DNA from: JAKAIY01 sp036258195
GTDB taxonomy: Bacteria; Chloroflexota; Ktedonobacteria; Ktedonobacterales; JADMIN01
NCBI GenBank assembly: GCA_036258195.1
Contig: DATAED010000076.1
Location: forward strand, 10,116-74,115
Reading direction: 5' to 3'
DNA length: 64,000 nucleotides
The translations under genes and the position numbers were made by a program. Below are positions 42,905-51,105 of the stretch, piece by piece. How positions within the stretch are numbered: position 1 is the stretch's first letter; every line of letters begins with the position of its first letter. Under the pieces are notes generated by a model. The model saw nothing but the letters and a program-made list of their open reading frames with translations. It was not told the DNA's origin and did no database searches.

Positions 42905-45900
42905 CTACTCGCGGACAGCGAAGTAGACGGCAGCGGGGTTGGGGACGATGATGGCCGCGGTCGACTGCTCGGGATTCAGTTGATACGACTCTGTAAGCGT
43001 CACGCCGATGGCCTCTGGCGCCCCCAACAGGCGGAAGACGCGCTCGTGGTCGGCCAGCTCCGGGATGGCGGCGTAGCCCCAGCTATAGCGCCGCGCTGCG
43101 CCCTCTGGCAGAGCCAGCTCGCTGCGGATGCGCTCGTTGGCGTAGTCGGCCATCGCCTCGGCCATCTGCACGCTCAGCCCATGCAGGAAATAGGCCTCGG
43201 TATAGTCGCCTGCCGCCTGCATGCGCGCGGTCTCCACCGTGGCGTGTCCGCCCATCGTCACCACCTGCAGTGGCACGACCGCCGCGCGCTCGCCATCTGT
43301 CGCGTAATAGTCGGTCAGGCACAGCCGCTCGCCCTCGCCCTGGCGCGGGAACGTGAAGCGCTCGATCACCTCTGACCGCTGCTCCTGATCGAGAATCAGC
43401 AGGTCGTCGCCCTCCACACGCGCCGGGAAGTAGCCATACACCGCGCGCGGGCGCAGCCAGCCGCGCTGCCGCGCCTGCCGCAGCATGCGCTCCAGCCGTG
43501 GCTCGAACTCCTCGCGCACCAGCCGCTCATACTCCGCGCCATGCGCCACGCCGCCCCAACGGCCACGGAAGAGCGCGTTGCGGTCGAGGTAGGCCGCCAC
43601 ATCCTCCACCGCCACGCGATCCAGCACGCGGGCGCCCCAGAAGGGCGGCTGCACGTCGGGCGCAGCGGGAATCTGCGGGCGCTCGGCGATGCGTGGTCCA
43701 CGCTCCTGCGCCTTGCGCTCGCGCTCGGCCTGCCGCTCGCGCGCCGCCAGCGCCTCCGCATTGACCTTCTCCACCAGCGTGTCGCGCTTCTGGTCGTCGG
43801 TGAGCTGATCCATCAGATCCAGCCCCTCGAAGGCGTCGCGGGCATAGAAGACGCCCGGCGCGTAGCTCTCGGTGGCCGTCTCGTCGCCGCCGAACAGCAC
43901 GCGATAGCCATACGCGCGGTTGATAGCCGCCCCGCCGATGATGACGGGAATCTTCAGCCCGCGCCGCTCCAGCTCCTGCACACAGAGCGGCATCTGCTTG
44001 GAGGTGCTCACCAGCAGCGCTGAGAGGCCAATCGCATCGGCTTTGACCTCGATGGCCTTCTCGATGATCGTATTTATCGGCGTCTGCTTGCCGAGGTCAT
44101 AGACCGTATAGCCGTTGTTGGAGAGGATGGTATTGACGAGATTCTTGCCGATGTCATGCACATCGCCAAAGACAGTCGCCAGCACCACGCGCCCCTTGGT
44201 GTAGCCCTCGGCGCGCTCCAGATAGCGCTCCAGATGCGCCACCGCGCGCTTCATCACCTCCGCCGACTGCAAGACGAACGGCAGAATCAGCTCGCCTGCG
44301 CCGAAGCGGTCGCCGACATCCTTCATCGCGGGCAGCAGGGTGTTGTTCAGCGTGTCCACCGCCGCGTGCGAGAAGGCACTGTTCGTCTCCCAGCCCTCTG
44401 CGGATTCACCCGGAGCGGGCGCGCCCTCTGGCCGCGCCGTGGGCGAGGCGTCCTCCGCCGATTGGCCCGCCACGCGATAGGCGACGGCGGCGTCGATCAG
44501 CGCCTCGACGCCCTCTTTCTTGCGGTGCAGAATCTGATAGTGCAGTCGCTGATCGACTGTCATTCCCTCGGTCGGGTCGGCGACCTCTTCCTTCTCGGTG
44601 GGGGTGCCGTGCTGCTCGTAATAGGCGATGAAGCGCGGCAGCGCGTCCTCCGAGCGGTTCAGCAGCAGGTCATCACAGATGGCCCGCTCTTCCTCCGGAA
44701 TCTCGGCATAGGGCGTGATATCCGCCGGGTTGACGATGGCGGCGTCCAGCCCGGCCCGCACCGCGTGGTGGAGGAAGACGCTGTTGAGCGCGGCGCGCGC
44801 GTGCGGCGCCACGCCGAACGAGACGTTGCTGACCCCCAGAATCGTCAGCACGCCTGGCAACTCCGCCTTGACCCGCCGGATGGCCTCCAGCGTCTGCACA
44901 GCGCTGTCGCGCAGGTCTTCCTGCCCCGTCGTGACGGGGAAGGTCAGCGTGTCGAAGAGCAGCGCCTGTGGTGGCAGCTCGAACTCGCCCGTCGCGATAT
45001 CGTGGATGCGGCGCGCGACGGCGACCTTGCGATCCGCCGTCTTGGCCATGCCCTCCTCGTCGATGGTCAGCGCCACCACCGCTGCGCCGTGCTCGCGCGC
45101 CAGCGGCAGCACGGCGTCCACACGCTGCCGACCGTTCTCCAGGTTGACGCTGTTGATGACTGCGCGCCCCGGATACGTCTCCAGCGCGGCCTTGATGACG
45201 TTGGCCTCGGTGGAGTCCAGAATCAGCGGCGCCTCGACGCCCATCTCCAGCTTCTTGACCGCCTGGCGCATCTGCTGCAGCTCGTCTCCGCGCTCGGTCA
45301 GCGCCACACAGACATCCAGCGTGTGCGCGCCACCATCCATCTGCGCGCGCGCCACCTGCGTCAGTGTGTCGTAGTCGTCAGCTAGCAGCGCTCGCTTGAT
45401 CTTGCGGCTGCCCTGCGAGTTGACGCGCTCGCCGATCAGCATTGGCGCGGGATCCTGCTGCAGCGAGACCGCGCGCACAGCCGAGGCCACCAGCAGCGCC
45501 GTGCGGTTGCGCGTCTCATCGGTGAACTGCGCCAGCCGCTCGGGCGCCGTGCGCTGCCTGGCCTCAGGTAGAGCGGCGATGCGCGCGGCGAGCTGGCGAA
45601 TATGCTCTGGCGTCGTGCCGCAGCAACCGCCGACGATGTTCACGCCCAGCTCCCCGACGAAGGTGGCGAGCTGCTCGGCCATCGGCTCCGGCTCCATCGG
45701 ATAGATGGCACGGCCATTCTGGTTGAGCGGCAGGCCCGCGTTCGGGATGGCGCTGATCGGCACATCCAGATTCTCGGTCAGCCAGCGCATCGGCTCGCGC
45801 ATGTGCTCTGGCCCAGTCGAGCAGTTCAGGCCGATCACATCGACGTTCAGCCGCCGCACGATGGTCGCCGCCGCCGCCACATCGGTGCCGAGCAGCATGC

Positions 45901-46573
45901 GACCGCTCGTGTCGAGCGTCACCTGCGCCTGAATTGGGAGGGTCTTGCCCGTCTCCGCGAAGGCCAGCCGCGCGCCGTGAATCGCTGCGCGCACCTCCAG
46001 GATGTCCTGGCTGGTCTCGATCAGCAGCAGGTCGGCGCCGCCATCGATCAGCGCCGCAGCCTGCTCGCGGTACAACTCCGCCAGCTCGGCGTAGGTGATG
46101 TTGCTCAGCGAGGGGTCATCGGAGGAGGGCAGCATGCCCGTCGGCCCCATCGAGCCGGCGACGAAGCGCGGGCGCTCGGCGGTGGCGAACTCATCGGCGG
46201 CGGCGCGGGCAACGCGAGCGGCGGCGCTATTGATCTCGTGGGTGCGCTCGCCCAGGCCGTAATCGTCCAGCTTGAGGCGCGTGCCGGTGAAGGTATCCGT
46301 CTCGATGACATCGGCGCCAGCGGCCAGGTAGGCGCGGTGAATCTCGCCGATCAGATCGGGACGCGAGACGGCCAGAATCTCGGGGCAGCCATCATAGCGC
46401 TCGCCCCCGTAATCGGCTGCGCTGAGGTTGAGATTCAGGATCTGCGTCCCCATCGCGCCGTCAAAGATCAGCACGCGCCGCCGCGCCTCGGCCAGATAGA
46501 CGCTCTCAGGCGCCGTCTGGGGCTTTTGGTTCGTATCGCCAGTCGTCGTGTCCGCCACAGAAGTCAAGGCCAT
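42905..46573 (-). CDS. metH: Cobalamin-dependent methionine synthase
   Basis: About 1222 residues, the full four-module form. Homocysteine module with IFDGAMGTQI and zinc-binding VGGCCGTTPEHI (near 316); pterin module with LIGERVNSQGSRKIKRALL; B12-binding module with the cobalt-ligating DVHDIGKN (near 803); and the C-terminal reactivation domain with RRYSWGYAAIPEL (near 1164). It methylates homocysteine from methyl-tetrahydrofolate. The start is uncertain: ATG 46573 is close to GGGAGG, TTG 46567 has better spacing, and ATG 46612 is also open. No cobalamin riboswitch was recognised upstream. Confidence 0.96.
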   Translation of the reverse strand: MALTSVADTTTGDTNQKPQTAPESVYLAEARRRVLIFDGAMGTQILNLNLSAADYGGERYDGCPEILAVSRPDLIGEIHRAYLAAGADVIETDTFTGTRLKLDDYGLGERTHEINSAAARVARAAADEFATAERPRFVAGSMGPTGMLPSSDDPSLSNITYAELAELYREQAAALIDGGADLLLIETSQDILEVRAAIHGARLAFAETGKTLPIQAQVTLDTSGRMLLGTDVAAAATIVRRLNVDVIGLNCSTGPEHMREPMRWLTENLDVPISAIPNAGLPLNQNGRAIYPMEPEPMAEQLATFVGELGVNIVGGCCGTTPEHIRQLAARIAALPEARQRTAPERLAQFTDETRNRTALLVASAVRAVSLQQDPAPMLIGERVNSQGSRKIKRALLADDYDTLTQVARAQMDGGAHTLDVCVALTERGDELQQMRQAVKKLEMGVEAPLILDSTEANVIKAALETYPGRAVINSVNLENGRQRVDAVLPLAREHGAAVVALTIDEEGMAKTADRKVAVARRIHDIATGEFELPPQALLFDTLTFPVTTGQEDLRDSAVQTLEAIRRVKAELPGVLTILGVSNVSFGVAPHARAALNSVFLHHAVRAGLDAAIVNPADITPYAEIPEEERAICDDLLLNRSEDALPRFIAYYEQHGTPTEKEEVADPTEGMTVDQRLHYQILHRKKEGVEALIDAAVAYRVAGQSAEDASPTARPEGAPAPGESAEGWETNSAFSHAAVDTLNNTLLPAMKDVGDRFGAGELILPFVLQSAEVMKRAVAHLERYLERAEGYTKGRVVLATVFGDVHDIGKNLVNTILSNNGYTVYDLGKQTPINTIIEKAIEVKADAIGLSALLVSTSKQMPLCVQELERRGLKIPVIIGGAAINRAYGYRVLFGGDETATESYAPGVFYARDAFEGLDLMDQLTDDQKRDTLVEKVNAEALAARERQAERERKAQERGPRIAERPQIPAAPDVQPPFWGARVLDRVAVEDVAAYLDRNALFRGRWGGVAHGAEYERLVREEFEPRLERMLRQARQRGWLRPRAVYGYFPARVEGDDLLILDQEQRSEVIERFTFPRQGEGERLCLTDYYATDGERAAVVPLQVVTMGGHATVETARMQAAGDYTEAYFLHGLSVQMAEAMADYANERIRSELALPEGAARRYSWGYAAIPELADHERVFRLLGAPEAIGVTLTESYQLNPEQSTAAIIVPNPAAVYFAVRE

Positions 46574-46632
46574 GCCCTCCCGCCACAAGGGCGCCGCGTC
46601 GCGCCGGGTCATTCACGCCAAAAGCGCGCTTC

Positions 46633-46640
46633 ATTGTATA
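46633..46640 (-). promoter_or_regulatory. Likely -10 element for metH
   Basis: The minus strand reads TATACAAT about 60 bases before the ATG at 46573. TTGTCA lies too far upstream (over 20 bases) to be a normal -35. Confidence 0.4.
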
Positions 46641-46725
46641 CCCGACCGGGCGCTCGCCGCGAGTGACAAAAGTCGCACCGGCGGCCCATAGGGCGCATTT
46701 GAGCGGTCGGCGCAAGTATGGAGAG

Positions 46726-46803
46726 CCAGAGACGCACCGACGATTCCCAGCCCGCGCAGGCAGGCTTTGCGGCGGAACGCCCTTAGCTGCGGGTTTACCC
46801 GCC
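46726..46803. repeat. Degenerate dispersed repeat downstream of the PfpI-like gene
   Basis: Holds GCCCGCGCAGGCAGGCTTTG and the short hairpin GCGGG-TTTA-CCCGC. The pattern resembles intergenic repeats of the form GCAGGCTTTG...GCGGTTTTAACCGC seen in several phyla. A looser relative with GCGGTTTCAACCGC is at 54270-54284. The assignment is by eye and weak. Confidence 0.3.
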
Positions 46804-46805
46804 TG

Positions 46806-47336
46806 TCAACCGGCGGACTCTACCAGCGCGGCGACCAGCTCGCGCAGGAAATCCGGGATGTCCTCCACGACGCGCCCCCAGACCATGTTGCCCGAGCGCA
46901 GGGCTGGCTCATCGACCCACGTCGCGCCCGCGTGTACCATATCGTCGCGGATGCCGCGCGAGCCTGTCACGCGCATGCCGCGCACAATGTCGGCGGACGC
47001 GGGAACCCAGCCACCATGGCAGATCACCCCGATCACCTTGCCCGCCTGATTCACTTCGCGCGTGATGCGCAGCACATCCTCGCTGCGCCGCAGCTTGTCT
47101 GGCGCCCAGCCACCTGGGATGACCAGCGCATCGAGCGTGGCGGCATCTACCTCGCTGGCTGCCACCTCCGGCCTGGCGGTGAGGCAGTGCTTGGCCGTCA
47201 CGGCGTCATGCGACAGGCCGATGATCAGCGTGCGCGCGCCCTCCTCGCGCAGACGCATCACCGGAACCCAGAACTCCAGATCCTCGAATCCTTCTGCGAC
47301 GAAGACACCTACCGTCTTGCCATCCAGCCGTCCCAT
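46806..47336 (-). CDS. DJ-1/PfpI-family protein
   Basis: 176 residues of the class I glutamine amidotransferase-like fold. GVFVAEGFEDLEFWVPV gives the conserved Glu, LVIPGGWAP the middle motif, and VICHGGW the nucleophile elbow with its cysteine, close to the AICHGP of PfpI/YhbO. Members act as deglycases, chaperones or peptidases; which applies here is open. AAAGGAGATG precedes the ATG. It lies 29 bases after the lipoprotein gene and likely shares its transcript. Confidence 0.88.
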   Translation of the reverse strand: MGRLDGKTVGVFVAEGFEDLEFWVPVMRLREEGARTLIIGLSHDAVTAKHCLTARPEVAASEVDAATLDALVIPGGWAPDKLRRSEDVLRITREVNQAGKVIGVICHGGWVPASADIVRGMRVTGSRGIRDDMVHAGATWVDEPALRSGNMVWGRVVEDIPDFLRELVAALVESAG

Positions 47337-47365
47337 CGCTCATCTCCTTTGCGCGCTGCGAGGCG

Positions 47366-47860
47366 CTACCCGTTGATCGTGAATGCCGCGAGTATCGCAT
47401 ACTGAGGGCACGCCTCGTTGGGCTGACACAGCGCGCCCCCTACGAACGTTACCACGGCCTTGCTCGCCTGTGCGACGCGGAAATCCCACACGCAGTCACC
47501 GTCCTCCAGCGCGCCCTGGGCGCCAGCAGGCGTCAGCGCGCTCCCAGGGTCGATGGAATTGTGCCCCCATTTGTTGTGCTCATCCAGCCGAATCTCGACA
47601 ATCTGGCCCACTGGCACGGCTGCCTCCTTCGGCCCGCTGGTATTGCGCAGGATCACGGCTGGCGTCCCTTCGCTGGCAGCAGGCGCGCCCGTGCAGGGCA
47701 GCGGAGCGCCCGTCGTCGCCGTGGCTGCCGGAGCGCCGGGAACGCCACGATCCCCCGTGCCGCCTCCCGCGCCAACCAGACCGCCACACCCCGCCACCAG
47801 CAGCGCCAACATCAACGCAGACGCCAGCAGCGCGCCGCGCCGCACGATCAACAGCCGCAT
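47366..47860 (-). CDS. Lipoprotein of unknown function
   Basis: 164 residues. Signal peptide with lipobox LVAGC, a Gly/Ala/Thr-rich spacer, then a compact domain with VILRNTSGP, VPVGQIVEIRLDEHNKWG and DGDCVWDFRVAQ, resembling a small beta-sandwich. Three or four cysteines may pair outside the cell. CAGGGAG precedes the ATG. First gene of a likely two-gene operon with the PfpI-like gene. Confidence 0.7.
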   Translation of the reverse strand: MRLLIVRRGALLASALMLALLVAGCGGLVGAGGGTGDRGVPGAPAATATTGAPLPCTGAPAASEGTPAVILRNTSGPKEAAVPVGQIVEIRLDEHNKWGHNSIDPGSALTPAGAQGALEDGDCVWDFRVAQASKAVVTFVGGALCQPNEACPQYAILAAFTING

Positions 47861-47929
47861 CGTGGATTCTCCCTGCTCATCGCCTGCGCCCAGCTAGCGC
47901 GCATGCTTCTGCTGGCGAGACGCCGCGCG

Positions 47930-47938
47930 TGATAGAAT
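47930..47938 (+). promoter_or_regulatory. Extended -10 promoter of the acetyltransferase gene
   Basis: TGA TAGAAT on the plus strand, about 50 bases before the ATG at 47987. Confidence 0.5.
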
Positions 47939-47986
47939 AGTTCCCGCATCAACCGGGCCGCAGTGCAGATCATATGAGGATTCCTG

Positions 47987-48586
47987 ATGATCATTCCAAC
48001 GCCTTTTCCCAGCCAGATTCCCCTGTTCGACGAGCTACAGGGCGAGCGCGTTGTCGTGCGCCCGCACACCCCTGCTGACTTCGACGAACTGTGGGCGATC
48101 ATTCAAGCCTCGCGCGACGAGCTTCGCCCCTGGCTGCCCTTCGCCGATCAGTCGCAAGATATCCTGCGCAACTGGCTGGCGAAAACCTCCGCCCAGTGGA
48201 TCACGCGCGAGTTTATGGGCATGGCCATCGTCGAGCGCGTCTCGCATCGGCTGGTCGGCAATATCGGGCTGATGGTGAAGGAGGGATGGGATATCCGCTC
48301 GTTTGAGATCGGCTACTGGCTGGCCACCAGCGCCGTGGGGCATGGCTACATGGCCGAGGCCGTGCGGCTGGTGACGGATTTCGCGTTCGACCACCTCGAC
48401 GCCCAGCGTGTCATGATTCGCTGCGACGCCGAGAATACCCGCAGCGCCGCCGTTCCCACCCGCCTGGGCTTCACGCTGGAGGGCCGCATGCGCCGCGACT
48501 TCGCTTCACCTGATGGCCACATCCGCGATACACTGGTCTTCTCGATGATCCGCGACGACAAGCGCTGGCCTCAGCCTACCGCCTGA
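47987..48586 (+). CDS. GNAT acetyltransferase, RimJ/RimL type
   Basis: 199 residues. It opens with ERVVVRPHTPADFDELWAII, has FEIGYWLATSAVGHGYMAEAV (acetyl-CoA loop region), then RVMIRCDAENTRSAAVPTRLGF and ends with VFSMIRDDK. This is the ribosomal-protein-serine acetyltransferase-like branch, which also includes acetyltransferases of small amines. The substrate is unknown. AGGATTCC precedes the ATG. The amidohydrolase gene follows after 25 bases, so the two may be one operon. Confidence 0.9.
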   Translation: MIIPTPFPSQIPLFDELQGERVVVRPHTPADFDELWAIIQASRDELRPWLPFADQSQDILRNWLAKTSAQWITREFMGMAIVERVSHRLVGNIGLMVKEGWDIRSFEIGYWLATSAVGHGYMAEAVRLVTDFAFDHLDAQRVMIRCDAENTRSAAVPTRLGFTLEGRMRRDFASPDGHIRDTLVFSMIRDDKRWPQPTA

Positions 48587-48611
48587 GGCGCCTACCGCCA
48601 GGAGACGTGCG

Positions 48612-49985
48612 ATGACCGCATCACACCCACCATCCTATCACGACTATTGGGCCGCGGCGCTCAAGTCCAGCGCCCCCTATCACGGACTGACCGGCGGCGA
48701 CGCTCGCTGGGAGACGCCTGTGATCATCCGTGGCGCGCGCATCATCACGGGAGAGGACTCCGAGCCTATCGAGCGCGGCGCGCTGGTCTTTGAGGGCGAG
48801 CGCATCGTCGCGGTGGGGCGCGAGAGCGAGGTAGAGGCGCCGCGCGGCGCGCACAGCATCGACGCCGACGGCATGACGCTGATGCCCGGCCTGATCGACT
48901 GCCACGTCCACCTGAATGGACGCTGGGGATACAACCTGCTCGATGCGCTCCAGACCTCGCCATCGCTGGGACTGCTCTACAGCGTTCCCAACGCTCGCGC
49001 TACGCTGGAGGCCGGCGTCACGACGGTGCGCGACGCGGGTGGCACGCCCGCAGGTGTGCGCCAGGCCATCGAGCGCGGCTTGTTCCCCGGCCCGCGCATG
49101 CTCGCTGCCGTCACCCTCCTCTCGCAGACGGGTGGGCACGGCGATAATTTCATGCCGTGCTGCGTCGATCTCAGCGGCATGGTCGCTGGCGTACCGCTGA
49201 TGCGCGACGTGCCGCATAGCGTCGTGGACGGCGTGGACGGCATGCGCCACAAAGTGCGCGAGGTGCTGCGCGCAGGCGCCGACTGGATCAAGCTCTGCAC
49301 CAGCGGCGGCGTGCTCTCGGCCAGCGATGCGCCTGAATCCGCGCAGTTCACCGTCGAGGAGATCAGAGTCGCGGTGGAGGAGGCGGCGGCGCAGGGCAAG
49401 CGCTGCATGGCGCACGCGCAGAGCAATCGGGGCATCAAGAACGCCATCGTCGCTGGCGTCGCCAGCATCGAGCACGGCATCTATCTGGACGATGAAGCCA
49501 TCGCCATGATGCTGGAGCGCGGTGTGTATCTGGTTCCAACGCTGGTCGCGCCGCAAGATGTGGTGGACGCCGCCGAGGCCAACCCCGGCACGCTGCCCGC
49601 CTACGCCATCGAGAAGGCCACGCACGTCATCGAGGATCACCGGCGCAGCTTCCGCATGGCGGTCGAGGCTGGCGTGAAGATCGCGATGGGCACCGACACC
49701 GGCGTCGGCCCGCATGGCGGCAACGCGCGCGAGCTCGACCTGATGTCGCGCTACGGCGGCATGAGCAGCATGCAGGCGATCACCGCCAGCACGCGCGTGG
49801 CCGCCGAGCTGCTGCATCTGGATGGGCAGACTGGCACGCTGGCCGCTGGCAAGCTGGCCGATCTGCTGGTGGTGCAGGGCGATCCACTGGCCGACCTGGG
49901 CATACTCGCGCAGCCCGACCGGCTCGCACTGGTCGTGAAATCCGGCGCCGCCGCCCGCGACCGCCTCTCTTCTCCGCGCGGTTGA
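48612..49985 (+). CDS. Amidohydrolase-family protein (imidazolonepropionase/prolidase-like)
   Basis: 457 residues with a TIM-barrel metal site: LIDCHVHLNG (HxH), DWIKLCTSGG (bridging Lys), MAHAQSNRG and IEHGIYLDD (His), and GTDTGVGPHGG (Asp). This order is typical of Xaa-Pro dipeptidase/imidazolonepropionase-like amidohydrolases. An N-terminal extension of about 35 residues precedes the beta-sandwich. The substrate is unknown. AGGAGACG precedes the ATG. Confidence 0.9.
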   Translation: MTASHPPSYHDYWAAALKSSAPYHGLTGGDARWETPVIIRGARIITGEDSEPIERGALVFEGERIVAVGRESEVEAPRGAHSIDADGMTLMPGLIDCHVHLNGRWGYNLLDALQTSPSLGLLYSVPNARATLEAGVTTVRDAGGTPAGVRQAIERGLFPGPRMLAAVTLLSQTGGHGDNFMPCCVDLSGMVAGVPLMRDVPHSVVDGVDGMRHKVREVLRAGADWIKLCTSGGVLSASDAPESAQFTVEEIRVAVEEAAAQGKRCMAHAQSNRGIKNAIVAGVASIEHGIYLDDEAIAMMLERGVYLVPTLVAPQDVVDAAEANPGTLPAYAIEKATHVIEDHRRSFRMAVEAGVKIAMGTDTGVGPHGGNARELDLMSRYGGMSSMQAITASTRVAAELLHLDGQTGTLAAGKLADLLVVQGDPLADLGILAQPDRLALVVKSGAAARDRLSSPRG

Positions 49986-50027
49986 ATCTGGCTCGCCCTA
50001 CGAGAAGGCCAGCCGTCAGATCATATC

Positions 50028-50081
50028 CCCCCAGCTCCCCCTCTCTCCTGCGGGAGAGGGGGAGCTGGGGGTGAGGTCGCG
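50028..50081. repeat. Type B intergenic palindrome with an 18-bp stem
   Basis: The best-preserved type B copy: an 18-bp perfect stem (50028-50045 pairs with 50054-50071) with an eight-base loop, then GTGAGGTCGCG before the stop codon of the 75-aa gene. It lies between convergent genes. Confidence 0.85.
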
Positions 50082-50083
50082 CC

Positions 50084-50311
50084 TCAAATCCGATTGATCG
50101 TCTTGCCCATGAACTTGCCGAACAGCTTATAGGCGAACTTGCGCAGGAAGTAGCGCTCGATGCGCTTCGGATTGCCGCTGGCCAGCACTTCGCCCATGTA
50201 GACCGTGCTATCGACCTTGCGAGCGCCCCGCGCGACCTTGTGCTCCTCCGCCGCCATGTGGTTCAGTCCGTTCGAGCTTCCATGATGCTGATTTGAATGG
50301 CCCTGGCTCAT
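50084..50311 (-). CDS. Small basic protein of unknown function (75 aa)
   Basis: The N-terminal part is His/Ser/Asn-rich (SQGHSNQHHGSSNGLNHM), the C-terminal half basic and helical (IERYFLRKFAYKLFGKFMGK). It contains no cysteine. GGAGGCGAACGCC precedes the ATG, a good ribosome site. The pattern suggests a protein or nucleic-acid binder, but no family is known to me. Confidence 0.6.
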   Translation of the reverse strand: MSQGHSNQHHGSSNGLNHMAAEEHKVARGARKVDSTVYMGEVLASGNPKRIERYFLRKFAYKLFGKFMGKTINRI

Positions 50312-50493
50312 CGGCGTTCGCCTCCTCGTTCACACACATGTCGTTCCCATCGACGGGGCCGAAGCCATCGGACCTCGCGGCTGATGACCACACATGGCAT
50401 GCTAGGCAAGCGCTCTGCCACTGTCAAACGTGGGGACGATTGGGGCGCCCCGATTGGCGACGACGGCATACGGCCCACAGGAGAACGACAGCG

Positions 50494-50997
50494 ATGGAAA
50501 CGCCAGCCTACCGTGGCTGCCCCGGCTGCGGGCTGCGCCTGCCCATCATCGACGCCATCGACGACCCGCGCTTCTTTGCGTCCCCTGAGTGCCAACGCAT
50601 CCATGCCGAGTTGACCTACTACACCGTCATGCGCAGCGATCCTGACTTCATCCACCAGCATCTCGTGGACGCCTACGCCGCCCAGCACGCGAACGACGCG
50701 CAGCCGCCCATCCGCGTCGCCTTCGCGCTGGTTGGACTGTATCTGGCCTTCGAGCAGGGCGCCACGGGCAAGCAGGCGCAGCGCATGCACATGCTGCTGG
50801 CCCAGCGCTCGAAGCAGTGGCCGCGCTTCCCACGCCCCACGTACACAGGCGCGCTGACCGTGCAGGATGTCATCAGCGCGACGCCCGGCCCACAGCGCGA
50901 CGCGGCGCTGATGCGCTGGGCGCGCTGCGTCTGGGACGCCTGGGCGCACGAGCGCGAGGCCGTCAAACGCCTGATCGACACTGTCATGGGCAAGTAG
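50494..50997 (+). CDS. DUF5946-family protein
   Basis: 167 residues. CPGCGLRLP gives an N-terminal zinc-ribbon-like pair of cysteines, with SPECQRIHAELTYY after it, then DAYAAQHAN and VAFALVGLYLAFEQG, the pattern of DUF5946. Function unknown. AGGAGAACG lies 11 bases before the ATG at 50494; the frame runs back to 50293 through unlikely sequence. Confidence 0.75.
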   Translation: METPAYRGCPGCGLRLPIIDAIDDPRFFASPECQRIHAELTYYTVMRSDPDFIHQHLVDAYAAQHANDAQPPIRVAFALVGLYLAFEQGATGKQAQRMHMLLAQRSKQWPRFPRPTYTGALTVQDVISATPGPQRDAALMRWARCVWDAWAHEREAVKRLIDTVMGK

Positions 50998-51105
50998 GCC
51001 GAGCGCCCACGGTTGTCTGACCGATTGCGAAACGTGTATGAGTATTAAGAGATTAGCGAAGCCCACACAGCGCGTTTCCCCCATCCGCGAGAGGATCGAT
51101 CAGCG

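Noticed and set aside
46613..46805. Cobalamin or other riboswitch upstream of metH
   Set aside because: No B12-box-like sequence was found. A GCAAAGCC stretch recalled a c-di-GMP riboswitch, but the neighbouring helices do not fit, so I only note a degenerate repeat there.
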